64,000 nt of DNA from Saprospiraceae bacterium (GCA_020630955.1 JAHDIE010000005.1:1-64000), one strand, 5' to 3'. Shown: positions 36,868-45,481, numbered from the stretch's first letter. A program made the numbers and translations. The notes: generated by a model from the sequence alone, not told the origin.

Positions 36868-38287
36868 TTTTTTTTTAGAGTCAAACTTAATAGAAAAGGG
36901 ATTTTTCATTTTTTTTATAATTGTTTATGGAAGCTACTATTCCATCTCTTTATGTTCATTCTTCATTATTCGAAATTATGTCAAAAGACAGAAATATTTT
37001 GATCATGAAGAAATGCATAAAAGCCGCTATCTTCCTAAAATTGCATTAATTGGCCCCGCATATAATGAAGGGCCTGTAGTTTTAGAAAGTGTGCGATCTT
37101 TACTTTCTGTACAATATTTTAACATGGAATTGGTAGTAGTGAATGATGGAAGTAAAGATGATACTTTACAAAAGCTTATTGACGAATTTGAATTAGAACC
37201 TGCGGATATAAAGCCTTACAGTAATATTGAAACTATGCCAGTTGTCAATACTTACAAGTCAAAAAATCCAGCTTTCAGTAAATTATTAGTTGTAGATAAA
37301 GTAAATGGTAGAAAAGCTGATGCAATTAATGTTGGCATAAATCATTCTTTGGCAGACTATTATGCTGTAATCGATCTTGATTGTATCCTTGAACCTGACA
37401 CCTTACTTCGGCTGGTGGAACCAGTTTTAAAAGAAAGAGATAAAAAAGTTGTTGCTGTAGGTGGAGTAATTGGAGCAGCAAACGATGCTTTGATAAGGTC
37501 TGGCAAATTTGTCAAAGCAAAATCACCAAAAGACTTCCTACCAAGAATTCAAATCATAGAATATTTTAGATCATTTATTTTGAGTAGACCAGCCTGGAGT
37601 CAAATGAATGGTTTATTGTTGATTTCTGGTGCTTTAGGTTTATTTGAAAGAGAAGTCTTAATTGGTGTAAATGGTTTTACACATAATTCCATTGGCGAAG
37701 ATATGAACTTGGTTATGAAAATTCATGAATATTGTCTTGATAGGAAAATGGATTATTGCATCGATTTTATTCCTACACCATTATGTTGGACAGAAGTCCC
37801 AGACAATCTTCCAATGCTAGGGAATCAACGAAACCGATGGATGAGAGGTACAATTGAGTGTATGCTTACATTCAAGAACATGGCATTACGCCCAAAATAT
37901 GGGATCATCGGAATGATAAGTTATCCTTACTGGTTCTTTGCTGAAATGATGGCCCCATTGCTTGAATTTATTGGTTTCTTTGCTGTCATTTTTTTCATTT
38001 ATACAGATTTATTAAATGTAAGGTTTGCTATTGCTTTAGCCATATTGGTCTATATCATGTCAGTGTTATTGTCTTGCTTTTCTGTTGTTGTGTATCATTT
38101 ATACTTCAATAAATACAATTCTTTTAAAGATTTTTGGCTATTTATTAAAGCAGCATGGTTAGAACCATTTATATATCATCCTAGAGTTCTTAAATGGTCA
38201 TTAAAAGGTTTTTATGATTTTTTCATAAAAAAATCTGTTGGCTGGGGAGAAATGAAAAGAACAGGTTTCAATACAAGCAAATCCTAA
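36857..38287 (+). CDS. Processive family 2 glycosyltransferase, polysaccharide synthase type
   Basis: A 476-residue inner-membrane enzyme expected to polymerise a beta-linked sugar from a nucleotide sugar and pass it through the membrane. All motifs of processive GT2 enzymes are present: Asp97 (VVVNDGSKDD), Asp173-x-Asp175 (VIDLDCILEPD), Glu281-Asp282 (NSIGEDMNL) and QxxRW at Gln324-Trp328 (GNQRNRWMRG). One N-terminal and three or four C-terminal hydrophobic segments frame the domain. I chose ATG at 36857; a TTG at 36830 in frame is possible but deeper in the upstream gene. Close relatives include PgaC/IcaA and NdvC types. Sugar and product are not predictable. Confidence 0.92.
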   Translation: MLFDFFLESNLIEKGFFIFFIIVYGSYYSISLCSFFIIRNYVKRQKYFDHEEMHKSRYLPKIALIGPAYNEGPVVLESVRSLLSVQYFNMELVVVNDGSKDDTLQKLIDEFELEPADIKPYSNIETMPVVNTYKSKNPAFSKLLVVDKVNGRKADAINVGINHSLADYYAVIDLDCILEPDTLLRLVEPVLKERDKKVVAVGGVIGAANDALIRSGKFVKAKSPKDFLPRIQIIEYFRSFILSRPAWSQMNGLLLISGALGLFEREVLIGVNGFTHNSIGEDMNLVMKIHEYCLDRKMDYCIDFIPTPLCWTEVPDNLPMLGNQRNRWMRGTIECMLTFKNMALRPKYGIIGMISYPYWFFAEMMAPLLEFIGFFAVIFFIYTDLLNVRFAIALAILVYIMSVLLSCFSVVVYHLYFNKYNSFKDFWLFIKAAWLEPFIYHPRVLKWSLKGFYDFFIKKSVGWGEMKRTGFNTSKS

Positions 38288-38290
38288 ATT

Positions 38291-38323
38291 TAAAACCCCT
38301 ACGAGCTTAACACTTGCAGGGGT
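38291..38323 (-). terminator. Possible terminator downstream of tRNA-Arg
   Basis: ACCCCT (38295-38300) pairs with AGGGGT (38318-38323). On the minus strand the stem is followed by TTTTAAATTT. It lies 3 nt beyond the tRNA 3' end. The stem is short and the loop is 17 nt, so confidence is moderate. Confidence 0.5.
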
Positions 38324-38325
38324 AA

Positions 38326-38402
38326 TGGTGACCACGGAAGGATTCGAACCCTCAACCCTCAGAGCCGAAATCTGATATTCTATCCAGTTGAACTACGCGG
38401 CC
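38326..38402 (-). tRNA. tRNA-Arg (anticodon TCG), CCA encoded
   Basis: Read on the minus strand from 38402, the sequence folds as a cloverleaf: acceptor GGCCGCG with CGTGGTC, D stem GTTC/GAAT, anticodon stem TCAGA/TCTGA with loop TTTCGGC (anticodon TCG, reading CGA), T stem GAGGG/CCTTC with loop TTCGAAT, then A and the encoded CCA at 38328-38326. Length is 77 nt. Confidence 0.96.
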
Positions 38403-38414
38403 ATATTCAGCAAA

Positions 38415-38422
38415 CAAATTTA
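38415..38422 (-). promoter_or_regulatory. -7 box of the tRNA-Arg promoter
   Basis: TAAATTTG on the minus strand matches TAnnTTTG exactly and ends 12 nt before the mature tRNA 5' end. No clear TTTG is seen at -33. Confidence 0.55.
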
Positions 38423-38456
38423 ATAATATTATTTAACCAGTGGACATAACTGTTAA

Positions 38457-38464
38457 TATCTTTG
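38457..38464 (+). promoter_or_regulatory. -7 box of the cohesin-like gene promoter
   Basis: TATCTTTG matches TAnnTTTG exactly, about 85 nt before the ATG at 38550; a TTTA at 38432-38435 could serve as -33 (21-nt spacer). Confidence 0.45.
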
Positions 38465-38549
38465 TTAAGTTTGTAATATTGAGTTGCGTTTTTGTCAATC
38501 AGGACATTTTACTAGTGTAACTAGTAATTTCTTACTTTAAAAATATTCC

Positions 38550-39317
38550 ATGAAAACAATTTTTACACTCATTTTATCTTTTTGCTGCTTTTTAAACCTA
38601 CTCATTGGTCAACAAGATCCTGTTAAGTTATGTGCTGAAGTAAATTATATAGGGAATCAAGCTTTGGTCGATGTCAAAGTTGAGGATTTCACAAATATTT
38701 CTTCATTCCAATTTGGGGTCGCATGGGAAACTTCTGCCTACAATTTTGTTGCAATTAATAACTTACATGATGAAGTACCGGCTAGTAGTAGCCAAATTTT
38801 TGATAATATTCCCGAACAGATAAGTTTAATTAGAACACTTTGGTTTGATCAAACTGCTGTAACCCCAATAAGTTTAAATGATGGATCTGTCCTTTTTACA
38901 ATTGTTTTGGAAATGCTCGATCAGAATAATCCTGGACTCATTGGTATTGCGCCTGCGAATGATTTTGATATAGAATTTTCAAATGGCAACGTTGAAGAAG
39001 TGGATGTAAGCATTGATGGTAATGCATGTTCTACCCTAGCTTTTAATGCTCTTGTAAAAACGAATGAACTTTTTATTCAAGAATTTACTATTGCTCCCAA
39101 CCCTTTTACTGACATGCTAAATATTAACTTGGAAGAGAAATTAGATGGTTTCTTCACTATTTTTTCATCTACAGGAAAAGTAATCAAAGAAAAAATCTAC
39201 GCTGACAAAACTATGATTGCAATTGATCTTTCAGAACTACCATCCGGAGCATATTTACTAAAGTATAGTTCACAAGACAATTTAATCTTGGGGCAACAGA
39301 AAATTATCAAGCTATAA
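38550..39317 (+). CDS. Cohesin-like domain protein with T9SS type A sorting domain
   Basis: A 255-residue secreted protein. After a signal peptide ending LIGQ, residues about 25-160 look like a cohesin or related carbohydrate-binding beta-sandwich (VDVKVEDFTNISSFQFGVAWE ... SVLFTIVLEML). The rest is a T9SS type A tail (FTIAPNPFTDMLNINLEEK ... LSELPSGAYLLKY). It is a small surface protein probably involved in protein-protein or protein-glycan contacts. No dockerin-bearing partner is seen in the window. It stands alone. Confidence 0.87.
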   Translation: MKTIFTLILSFCCFLNLLIGQQDPVKLCAEVNYIGNQALVDVKVEDFTNISSFQFGVAWETSAYNFVAINNLHDEVPASSSQIFDNIPEQISLIRTLWFDQTAVTPISLNDGSVLFTIVLEMLDQNNPGLIGIAPANDFDIEFSNGNVEEVDVSIDGNACSTLAFNALVKTNELFIQEFTIAPNPFTDMLNINLEEKLDGFFTIFSSTGKVIKEKIYADKTMIAIDLSELPSGAYLLKYSSQDNLILGQQKIIKL

Positions 39318-39461
39318 AGCAGGATAATAATTTCTGATTAATTGTAAAAAGGAGCAAGATTTGAATTGGCCAAAAATAAATCAATAAACAATTGAATTGA
39401 TTAAATAAGAATAAGAGTCAATGGACTTAGGCATGCTTAAAAAAATAATCATTTTTATTAG

Positions 39462-39501
39462 AATAAAAATTGGGACAAGCTTTCTTTAAAGCTTGATCCC
39501 A
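39462..39501 (-). terminator. Second, longer terminator-like hairpin downstream of gdhA
   Basis: A stem of about 14 bp with one bulged base: the arm around 39470-39483 (TTGGGACAAGCTTT) pairs with AAAGCTTGATCCCAA (39487-39501). On the minus strand it is followed by TTTTTATT. It lies about 140 nt beyond the first terminator. Confidence 0.6.
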
Positions 39502-39634
39502 AATTAAAACTACTCGCAAGTTTCATATTTAAATATCTGATTGTATAAAAAAACGTTGCAGCATTATTTAATAATTTCCTTATTTGATATAAAAATTGCC
39601 TTCAAATTCTGATTTTTTTAGAAAATTTTTATGG

Positions 39635-39666
39635 AAATAAAAAAGGGCCAGACAATGCTGACCCTT
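39635..39666 (-). terminator. Terminator of the ccm-gdhA unit
   Basis: On the minus strand AAGGGTCAG pairs with CTGGCCCTT with one mismatch across a 6-nt loop, then TTTTATTT. It begins 25 nt after the gdhA stop. Confidence 0.85.
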
Positions 39667-39690
39667 CGAAAATTGATATATTATTAAGAC

Positions 39691-41109
39691 CTACGGGAAA
39701 ATACCCATTGTCAAGTAATCATTTGCGACTTTGTCTAATGAAACCAAGAAGGCGGCTGTTCTCCAGTCAGTAACAGACTTTTTCCTTCTCATCATTGTTA
39801 CAATTTCATTGTAAGCATCAATCATAGTTTCTTCAAGTCCGGATCTTACCAAATCAACCTCATCTGCACCTTTGGTGAGAACACTTCTTTCTTTTTGTGA
39901 AATAGATTTACCAGTCATCGCCTCTACTTTGTTCACCAATTGAGTATATGCTCTTTCATCAAACCTCTTTTCCATTCTACCAAATCTAATATGTGATAGA
40001 TTTTTCAACCATTCGAAGTAAGACACGGTAACTCCTCCAGCATTTGCATACATATCTGGTAAAATAATTACACCTTTCTTTAATAGAATGTTTTCTGCAG
40101 CTGCTGTAACTGGTCCATTGGCTGCTTCTGCAATAATTTTAGCCTTAACTTGTTTAGCATTTGCTTTATTAATTTGACTTTCCAAAGCTGCAGGAATTAG
40201 AACATCACAATCAATTCCAACCCAATCATTTCGTTCTTTTAACTTCTTAGTTCCTGGGAAACCAACAATGCTGCCTTTGGCCTTTCGATATTTAATCAAT
40301 TTAGCAACATCAATACCTTTAGGGTCAACGATAGTACCTTCAATTTCAGAAACAGCAATCACTTTCATTCCTCCTTCTTTAGAGCAAATGGTCCCTGTAT
40401 ATGAGCCAACATTTCCAAGTCCTTGAATAACTATAGTTTTACCCTCAGTCCCAGTTTCTTTACCCACCTTTGCCATTTCTTTCTCATCATTGCATAGTTC
40501 TCTAATGGCATAATAGACTCCTCTACCTGTTGCTTCAGTTCTGCCTTGAATTCCATTCTGTGAAGTGGGTTTTCCTGTGACACAAGCAGCTGCATCAAGC
40601 TCTCCATTTCTTAATTGAGAATAAGTATCAAGTATCCAAGCCATTTCTCTACTGCTTGTTCCATAGTCAGGAGCAGGTACATCTATCCCAGGTCCTATAA
40701 AATTTTTACGGACTAATTCTACAGTATATCTTCTTGTAATTTTTTCAAGTTGCTCGGCATTATATTGCCTTGTGCTTACTTTTACCCCTCCTTTGGCTCC
40801 GCCAAAAGGAACATTTACGATAGCACACTTGTAGGTCATTAAAGAAGCAAGTGCCATTACTTCTTCTTGGTTAACCATGTGACTAAAACGAATTCCACCT
40901 TTGGTTGGTAATCGGTGATGGGAGTGCTGAACTCTGTAGGCTTCAATGACTTCATAACCATTCCCAATTTTTACAGGAAATCTCATTTGATAGACTGAAT
41001 TGCAGGCTCCAATTTGTGCAAGCAATCCTTTTGGATGTTTAGAAAGGGCAGCAGCCTTTTCAAAATTAGTTTGTACACTTTGGTAGAAACTAGCTTGTTT
41101 GTGACTCAT
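39691..41109 (-). CDS. gdhA: Glutamate dehydrogenase (Glu/Leu/Phe/Val dehydrogenase family)
   Basis: Interconverts glutamate and 2-oxoglutarate plus ammonia with NAD(P). The ATG at 41109 gives 472 residues; a TTG at 41127 would add six. The catalytic region is clear: TKGGIRFSHMVNQEEV, then LMTYKCAIVNVPFGGAKGGVKV, and PGIDVPAPDYGTSSREMAWI. The Rossmann part has TIVIQGLGNVGSYTG, and EAANGPVTAAAE follows. Length is a little above the usual 410-450, from extra residues in the middle and at the C-terminal side. The start lies inside the end of the ccmD-like gene (20-nt overlap), so gdhA is read through from the ccm genes. Confidence 0.93.
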   Translation of the reverse strand: MSHKQASFYQSVQTNFEKAAALSKHPKGLLAQIGACNSVYQMRFPVKIGNGYEVIEAYRVQHSHHRLPTKGGIRFSHMVNQEEVMALASLMTYKCAIVNVPFGGAKGGVKVSTRQYNAEQLEKITRRYTVELVRKNFIGPGIDVPAPDYGTSSREMAWILDTYSQLRNGELDAAACVTGKPTSQNGIQGRTEATGRGVYYAIRELCNDEKEMAKVGKETGTEGKTIVIQGLGNVGSYTGTICSKEGGMKVIAVSEIEGTIVDPKGIDVAKLIKYRKAKGSIVGFPGTKKLKERNDWVGIDCDVLIPAALESQINKANAKQVKAKIIAEAANGPVTAAAENILLKKGVIILPDMYANAGGVTVSYFEWLKNLSHIRFGRMEKRFDERAYTQLVNKVEAMTGKSISQKERSVLTKGADEVDLVRSGLEETMIDAYNEIVTMMRRKKSVTDWRTAAFLVSLDKVANDYLTMGIFP

Positions 41110-41314
41110 TGTTAAGTTTTTTCTCAATTTTGTTAATCTTGGAATCTAACCTAGCCAGAAACAAAACAATTGCTAAAAATAGTAGACAGATAACTACTAC
41201 TACCACATAAATCTTTCCAGTACTCCTTAAGAAGTCCTGATTTGTTTCTGCAAAAATAAATTGGGGGATAAGTAATAAACTAAGAATAATGCTAGGCCTT
41301 ATTTTTTCCAACAT
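41090..41314 (-). CDS. ccmD: CcmD-like small membrane protein
   Basis: Seventy-four residues: a signal-like or membrane N-terminus (IILSLLLIPQFIFAE), one membrane helix (about 34-53, IYVVVVVICLLFLAIVLFLARLD) and a charged coil tail. The short length, the helix followed by RLDSKINKIEKKL, and its place directly after ccmC identify it as CcmD, which helps release haem-loaded CcmE. It is preceded by ccmC (74-nt gap) and overlaps gdhA. Confidence 0.78.
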   Translation of the reverse strand: MLEKIRPSIILSLLLIPQFIFAETNQDFLRSTGKIYVVVVVICLLFLAIVLFLARLDSKINKIEKKLNNESQTS

Positions 41315-41388
41315 TTGTTTGTTGTTTATGATTTTGCAAATGTAATTGTATTAAAGCATATCGGCTAATAAAAAACGTAATATTAGTG

Positions 41389-42444
41389 CTAAACATCAAT
41401 TTCTCTTTCAAGTATGTTATTGGCTATACTTAAATATCTAGAATACAAATTGGCAATCCAAAGACCAAGTAATGTCAACCCAATAATTGCAGGATAAAAG
41501 ACCATTCTTAATGTATTATCTAGGTCCTCTCCTCCTAATGCAGGATTACCTCCATTTCCAGGGTGCAGACTATCTGTCAATCTAGGGATAATAATAAGTA
41601 ATGGAACTAAGGCAGCCAGAGCAAAAATATTATACATGGCAGATAATCTTGCTCGATTGTCAATGTCTTCTATAGATGCTCTTAATAACCAATAGCCTAA
41701 ATACAAAAGCAAAGTAACGGCTGACATATTTAATTTAATATCTGATGTCCAATATGCTCCCCAGGTGTATTTAGCCCAGATCATACCAGTTGCAATTCCC
41801 GCTAAACCAAACACAATAGCGACTGAGGTAAATCCATTCGACAGAAAATCATATTTTAATTTTTTTGTTTTAAAGAATAAAATGGAGCAAACAACAGAAA
41901 TTATTAATAAGGCAAACATTGACATCCAAATGGCTACATGAAAAAAGGTATTCCTTATAGTTTCATGTAAAACTGATCGAAACGGAAAGGCAACATTGTC
42001 AATCGCGTGAAGTTTCGATCGAATATCACCAACCCAAACATCCGAAGATTGACTATTATCAATATCCTTAACAAATAATGCTTTTGGCAATAAAGCTGGT
42101 CCATCAATTTCATTGTCAATGATTAAGGTTGCATCAGCTATGCTGGTCTGGGACTTGATTTCTATGGGAATGTCAAATATAGCCGTCATTTTGTTTGGAC
42201 TTATGATAGCTCCAGATTTCGCTGCTAATATCTGATCATCATCAAACTTCAAATAGATGTTTAAATTCTTGGCTTTATTTAAATGTGTATTATAGGTTTC
42301 TATGATTAACTCTTTATCATGTCCAGCAGAAACTGTTTTCGGTGAAGAGTCAACTATACCGGGCTTTAATGGAATAATCATACCCGCTATCAGGACATAT
42401 AACAGTATCAAAACAGACAAAATCTTCCACCAATTATTTTTCAT
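41389..42444 (-). CDS. ccmC: CcmC-type cytochrome c maturation membrane protein
   Basis: An inner-membrane protein that handles haem for delivery to CcmE in System I cytochrome c maturation. The tryptophan-rich loop is seen as GMIWAKYTWGAYWTSDIKL, close to the family WGxxWxWD pattern but with Ser for the last Trp. Candidate haem-ligand histidines are in NTFFHVAIWM and DSLHPGN. Hydrophobic segments: one near residues 7-25, then five from about 168 on. Between the first and second segments lies a soluble region of about 140 residues that short CcmC proteins lack. It is 9 nt after ccmB. At 351 residues it is larger than the classical 220-250. Confidence 0.88.
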   Translation of the reverse strand: MKNNWWKILSVLILLYVLIAGMIIPLKPGIVDSSPKTVSAGHDKELIIETYNTHLNKAKNLNIYLKFDDDQILAAKSGAIISPNKMTAIFDIPIEIKSQTSIADATLIIDNEIDGPALLPKALFVKDIDNSQSSDVWVGDIRSKLHAIDNVAFPFRSVLHETIRNTFFHVAIWMSMFALLIISVVCSILFFKTKKLKYDFLSNGFTSVAIVFGLAGIATGMIWAKYTWGAYWTSDIKLNMSAVTLLLYLGYWLLRASIEDIDNRARLSAMYNIFALAALVPLLIIIPRLTDSLHPGNGGNPALGGEDLDNTLRMVFYPAIIGLTLLGLWIANLYSRYLSIANNILEREIDV

Positions 42445-42453
42445 ATTTGAAAT

Positions 42454-43122
42454 TTAAGATTTCCATAAAGTTGGAAACAATATAATAGAAAGAGCAAAAA
42501 ACAATAAAATTATTGCAAGTAGTAATAGAATATCCTTTCCTACTGAAGTATCTATAATTAATCCTAAGGCAGTTGCGTTAATTTTGAGCATCAAAAGTAA
42601 AATGGGTAAAACCAAAGGAAGAGCCAATACAGAAAAAACTGTGGTGTTGCTATTGGACTTCAAGCTTAATAGAGAAACAAAACTAAAAACCACACTTAGC
42701 CCAATAGCACCCATGCCTACAGATATTAAAAATAAACTCCAATCTTGAATAATATTTGATGAAAACAATAATAAAACCAAAGCCAAGCTAATACCCAATA
42801 CAAAAAGTAAAGCAAAATTATAAATGACTTTCGCTAAAAAAAGATCAATTGGGTCATAATAACTATAATAATGAAGTTGCCTTTGTCCATATCTATGGCC
42901 AAAACTTTTTAAGACAGAATTCAATCCAACGTATAAAAATATGATTAAAAAGATAGCCCCCCATGTTACTTTTGGAAGAACATTGAAGGTTTTATAAGCA
43001 ATATAACTGTTGGTGAGGACGTATAGAAACAAAGCTAAAACCAAGTGGATCTGTCGGAAATCCAATATGAATTCCTTTTTTATAATCGCAAGTATCTTAA
43101 ACACTTTGTTAATTTTTGACAA
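42454..43122 (-). CDS. ccmB: CcmB-type haem exporter permease subunit
   Basis: A 222-residue membrane protein with six hydrophobic segments and the N-terminal cytoplasmic start KILAIIKKEFILDFRQ typical of CcmB. It works with the CcmA ATPase and CcmC in cytochrome c maturation; no ccmA lies beside it here. The start is uncertain: TTG at 43122 gives the full length, but a perfect minus-strand -7 box (TAAATTTG, 43127-43120) covers that codon, in which case a GTG at 43104 may be used. First gene of the ccmB-ccmC-ccmD-gdhA unit. Confidence 0.88.
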   Translation of the reverse strand: MSKINKVFKILAIIKKEFILDFRQIHLVLALFLYVLTNSYIAYKTFNVLPKVTWGAIFLIIFLYVGLNSVLKSFGHRYGQRQLHYYSYYDPIDLFLAKVIYNFALLFVLGISLALVLLLFSSNIIQDWSLFLISVGMGAIGLSVVFSFVSLLSLKSNSNTTVFSVLALPLVLPILLLMLKINATALGLIIDTSVGKDILLLLAIILLFFALSIILFPTLWKS

Positions 43123-43179
43123 ATTTAAGCTTAATAAATCATAAATACATTTTATGATATATTTTACACATTAATATAT

Positions 43180-43208
43180 TTTGTAATATGTAAATAATTG
43201 TATCTTTG
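43180..43208 (+). promoter_or_regulatory. Bacteroidota-type promoter of the amidase gene
   Basis: TTTG at 43180-43183, a 17-nt spacer, and TATCTTTG at 43201-43208. Start of transcription is expected near 43215, about 40 nt before the ATG. Confidence 0.65.
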
Positions 43209-43256
43209 ATAGATATAAGTGATTAATAGTCCTTATATATCCTAAATTATCGATTT

Positions 43257-44498
43257 ATGAAGGTATTCTTATCTATATTAACCATATTATGCTTCCTAGG
43301 GGATTCGCTCCAAGCCTCGATTGTTGATATCAGCAATGAAAACAATAATTACATAGAAACAATTGCTGAAAAAGGCGATGGTGTTTTTTCACTATTAAGA
43401 AAATATCAATTGGCTACCGATGCTTGCAATAGAACTCAATTTTATAAACTGAACAATCTAAGTTCGAATGCTCAATTAAAAATCGGCACCAAATACAAGT
43501 TGCCGGTTATTCAATTTAATTACAATGGTGTTAGTATCCGATCAACCATTGGCATAGATGATTGGGATCTTGCTGTGAGTATCAAAGATTACAATGAAAA
43601 ACTTGTGGCGATGAATATTCACAAGCAAAATTACACAGAATCAAAAAGTCTTTGGGTTCCTCACTCCTATTTACATTGCAAACCCAAAGTTGAAGTACAA
43701 TCAAAAGAACAAGCTACTAACTCTGAAAACTTAAAGAAGGTCGAAAAGAAAGATGATGCTAATTATATCATTGAACCGTTGTTTGGAAACACAGAAGAAA
43801 GAGTTACAATTAAAGATCTTAGTCTTAAAAATAAGGTTTATTATTTGGTGAGCGGTCATGGTGGTCCTGATCCAGGAGCAAGATGTACTTCTTGTAAGCA
43901 AACTATGTGCGAAGATGAATATGCTTACGATGTTGCTTTGAGGTTAGCAAAAAAATTAATGGAGAGAGGGGCAACAGTCCATATGATAATTCAAGATAAG
44001 AATGATGGTATTAGGTCCGAAAAATATTTAGTCTGTGATAAAGATGAAAAGAGCATGGGTAAATTTGGACTACCATTAAACCAACTCAGAAGATTGGAAC
44101 AAAGATCCAAAAATATTAATGAACTCTATTATAAGTATAAAAAGAAAGGGATTAAAGATCAGTATGCGATTATGATCCATATTGATTCTCGCACTGAAGA
44201 AAAGAGACAAGATGCATTCTTTTATTATTATGAACATGGTAAGACAAGCAAAGCATTAGCCCTTCACATGCAGAAAACATTCAAAGAGAAATACAATTAT
44301 TATCAAAAAGGCCGTGGATATAAAGGCTTTGTGGCGAGTCGTAATTTGTACATGATAAGAAATACTTATCCAACCGCACTTTATGCTGAATTAGGAAATA
44401 TTAGAAACTCAGAAGATCAAAAAAGGTTTATACTTCCAGAAAATAGACAAGCTTTAGCGAATTGGCTTTTCGATGGTCTCAACACATTTAAAGATTAA
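43257..44498 (+). CDS. N-acetylmuramoyl-L-alanine amidase with LysM-like N-terminus
   Basis: An exported peptidoglycan hydrolase of 413 residues (signal peptide ending LQAS). A LysM-like segment lies at about 35-85 (GDGVFSLLRKYQL ... LKIGTKYKLPV). The Amidase_3 domain fills the second half: the first zinc His in YYLVSGHGGPDPGA, a Glu in CEDEYAYDVALRLA, the second His in YAIMIHIDSRTEE, and the catalytic Glu in ALYAELGNIRN. An inserted CTSCKQTMC cysteine cluster right after the first His is less usual. It ends in a 4-nt convergent overlap with the LuxE-like gene. Confidence 0.92.
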   Translation: MKVFLSILTILCFLGDSLQASIVDISNENNNYIETIAEKGDGVFSLLRKYQLATDACNRTQFYKLNNLSSNAQLKIGTKYKLPVIQFNYNGVSIRSTIGIDDWDLAVSIKDYNEKLVAMNIHKQNYTESKSLWVPHSYLHCKPKVEVQSKEQATNSENLKKVEKKDDANYIIEPLFGNTEERVTIKDLSLKNKVYYLVSGHGGPDPGARCTSCKQTMCEDEYAYDVALRLAKKLMERGATVHMIIQDKNDGIRSEKYLVCDKDEKSMGKFGLPLNQLRRLEQRSKNINELYYKYKKKGIKDQYAIMIHIDSRTEEKRQDAFFYYYEHGKTSKALALHMQKTFKEKYNYYQKGRGYKGFVASRNLYMIRNTYPTALYAELGNIRNSEDQKRFILPENRQALANWLFDGLNTFKD

Positions 44499-45481
44499 GC
44501 GTACATTAAATTGCAACCTCTAGCCATAGAGTTGTCTACTCTACCAAGTATTTCAAATTGATCTTTTTTATGCAATCTGCCTAAGTCTTGAGTTTCTATA
44601 AATGCAAGTGAATCAATATTGGCTAAGTCAACAATATTGACAATACCTGTTTTACCTATTTTCACTTCTGTAAATGGGTCACTGATTTCTCGAATAGTAA
44701 TGTGTTTAGTCAAACCTGCTTTAAAGTTATTGTCCTTCAAATATGATTGTGAAAGTAATTCAGTCATTCCATATTCAGACTGAATTATTGAGTTCGGAAA
44801 TCCATATTTAATTGATGCATGGAGTTCTTGTCTTACCATTTCTTTTCTACGTCCTTTCATTCCTCCAGTTTCAACCACAATCAAATTTGGCATTTCAATT
44901 TTAAAACGGGCTGCGAAATCTAGTAGCGCATAACTAACACCAAATAGAAATATTTCTTTTTCAGAATCCTTAAATGAAATTAGCTTATCATGTAATTCAT
45001 CATGGTCGTACAAAAAAAAATTATTTGACTCCAAACTCTGCTCCATAAAATAATTAACCATGTACACCAAAGAACTATCCGTTCTTTCGAGATACGAAGG
45101 CAACAATGCTAATATGACTTTATCTTTTAAAGAACCAAAATGAGATTCAAAAATTAGTTTTGAAACCTTCTCATACATGGTTATTTCTCTTATGTAGTGT
45201 TTTGAAGTTTGTGAATCAGTGGTTCCGCTACTTGAGAAGCTTAGATTAGGTTTCCAATTTCCAGTCTTAATAGATTGAGTTTTAAAAAATGAAATAGGTA
45301 GGTATGTTAATTCGTTTAGTCTTGTGGGAGCAATATTCCCATTTATAGTTTCTACATATCTTCGGAAAAGGGAATTATTTGTAATTTGATATTGAAATAG
45401 TTCTAAGATAAGGTCATCTTTATGAGACGGATCGTCAAATAAGTGATAAACTGCTTCTATTAACTTTTCTCTGTTTAACAT
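44495..45481 (-). CDS. LuxE/PaaK-like acyl-protein synthetase family protein
   Basis: A 328-residue protein of the adenylate-forming LuxE-type family. The phosphate-binding loop is seen as FSSSGTTDSQTSKH (about residue 83). QSEYGMTELLSQSY (about 236) corresponds to the YGxTE motif of the superfamily, and IETQDLGRLH to the later D-x-G-R motif. LuxE activates a fatty acid as acyl-AMP and moves it to its own Cys; no luxC or luxD is near, so the partner and product are unknown. Bacteroidota often carry such solitary proteins. It is divergent from the lipoprotein gene at 45484 with only 2 nt between the start codons. Confidence 0.87.
   Translation of the reverse strand: MLNREKLIEAVYHLFDDPSHKDDLILELFQYQITNNSLFRRYVETINGNIAPTRLNELTYLPISFFKTQSIKTGNWKPNLSFSSSGTTDSQTSKHYIREITMYEKVSKLIFESHFGSLKDKVILALLPSYLERTDSSLVYMVNYFMEQSLESNNFFLYDHDELHDKLISFKDSEKEIFLFGVSYALLDFAARFKIEMPNLIVVETGGMKGRRKEMVRQELHASIKYGFPNSIIQSEYGMTELLSQSYLKDNNFKAGLTKHITIREISDPFTEVKIGKTGIVNIVDLANIDSLAFIETQDLGRLHKKDQFEILGRVDNSMARGCNLMYA

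Larger units (their letters stand above)
39318..39690. other. Intergenic region with two gdhA-side terminator-like hairpins
   Basis: This 373-nt gap holds no convincing reading frame. It is very AT-rich and contains two stem-loops, both oriented to stop minus-strand transcription from gdhA. No clear terminator for the plus-strand cohesin-like gene is seen, unless the longer hairpin works in that direction. Confidence 0.7.
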
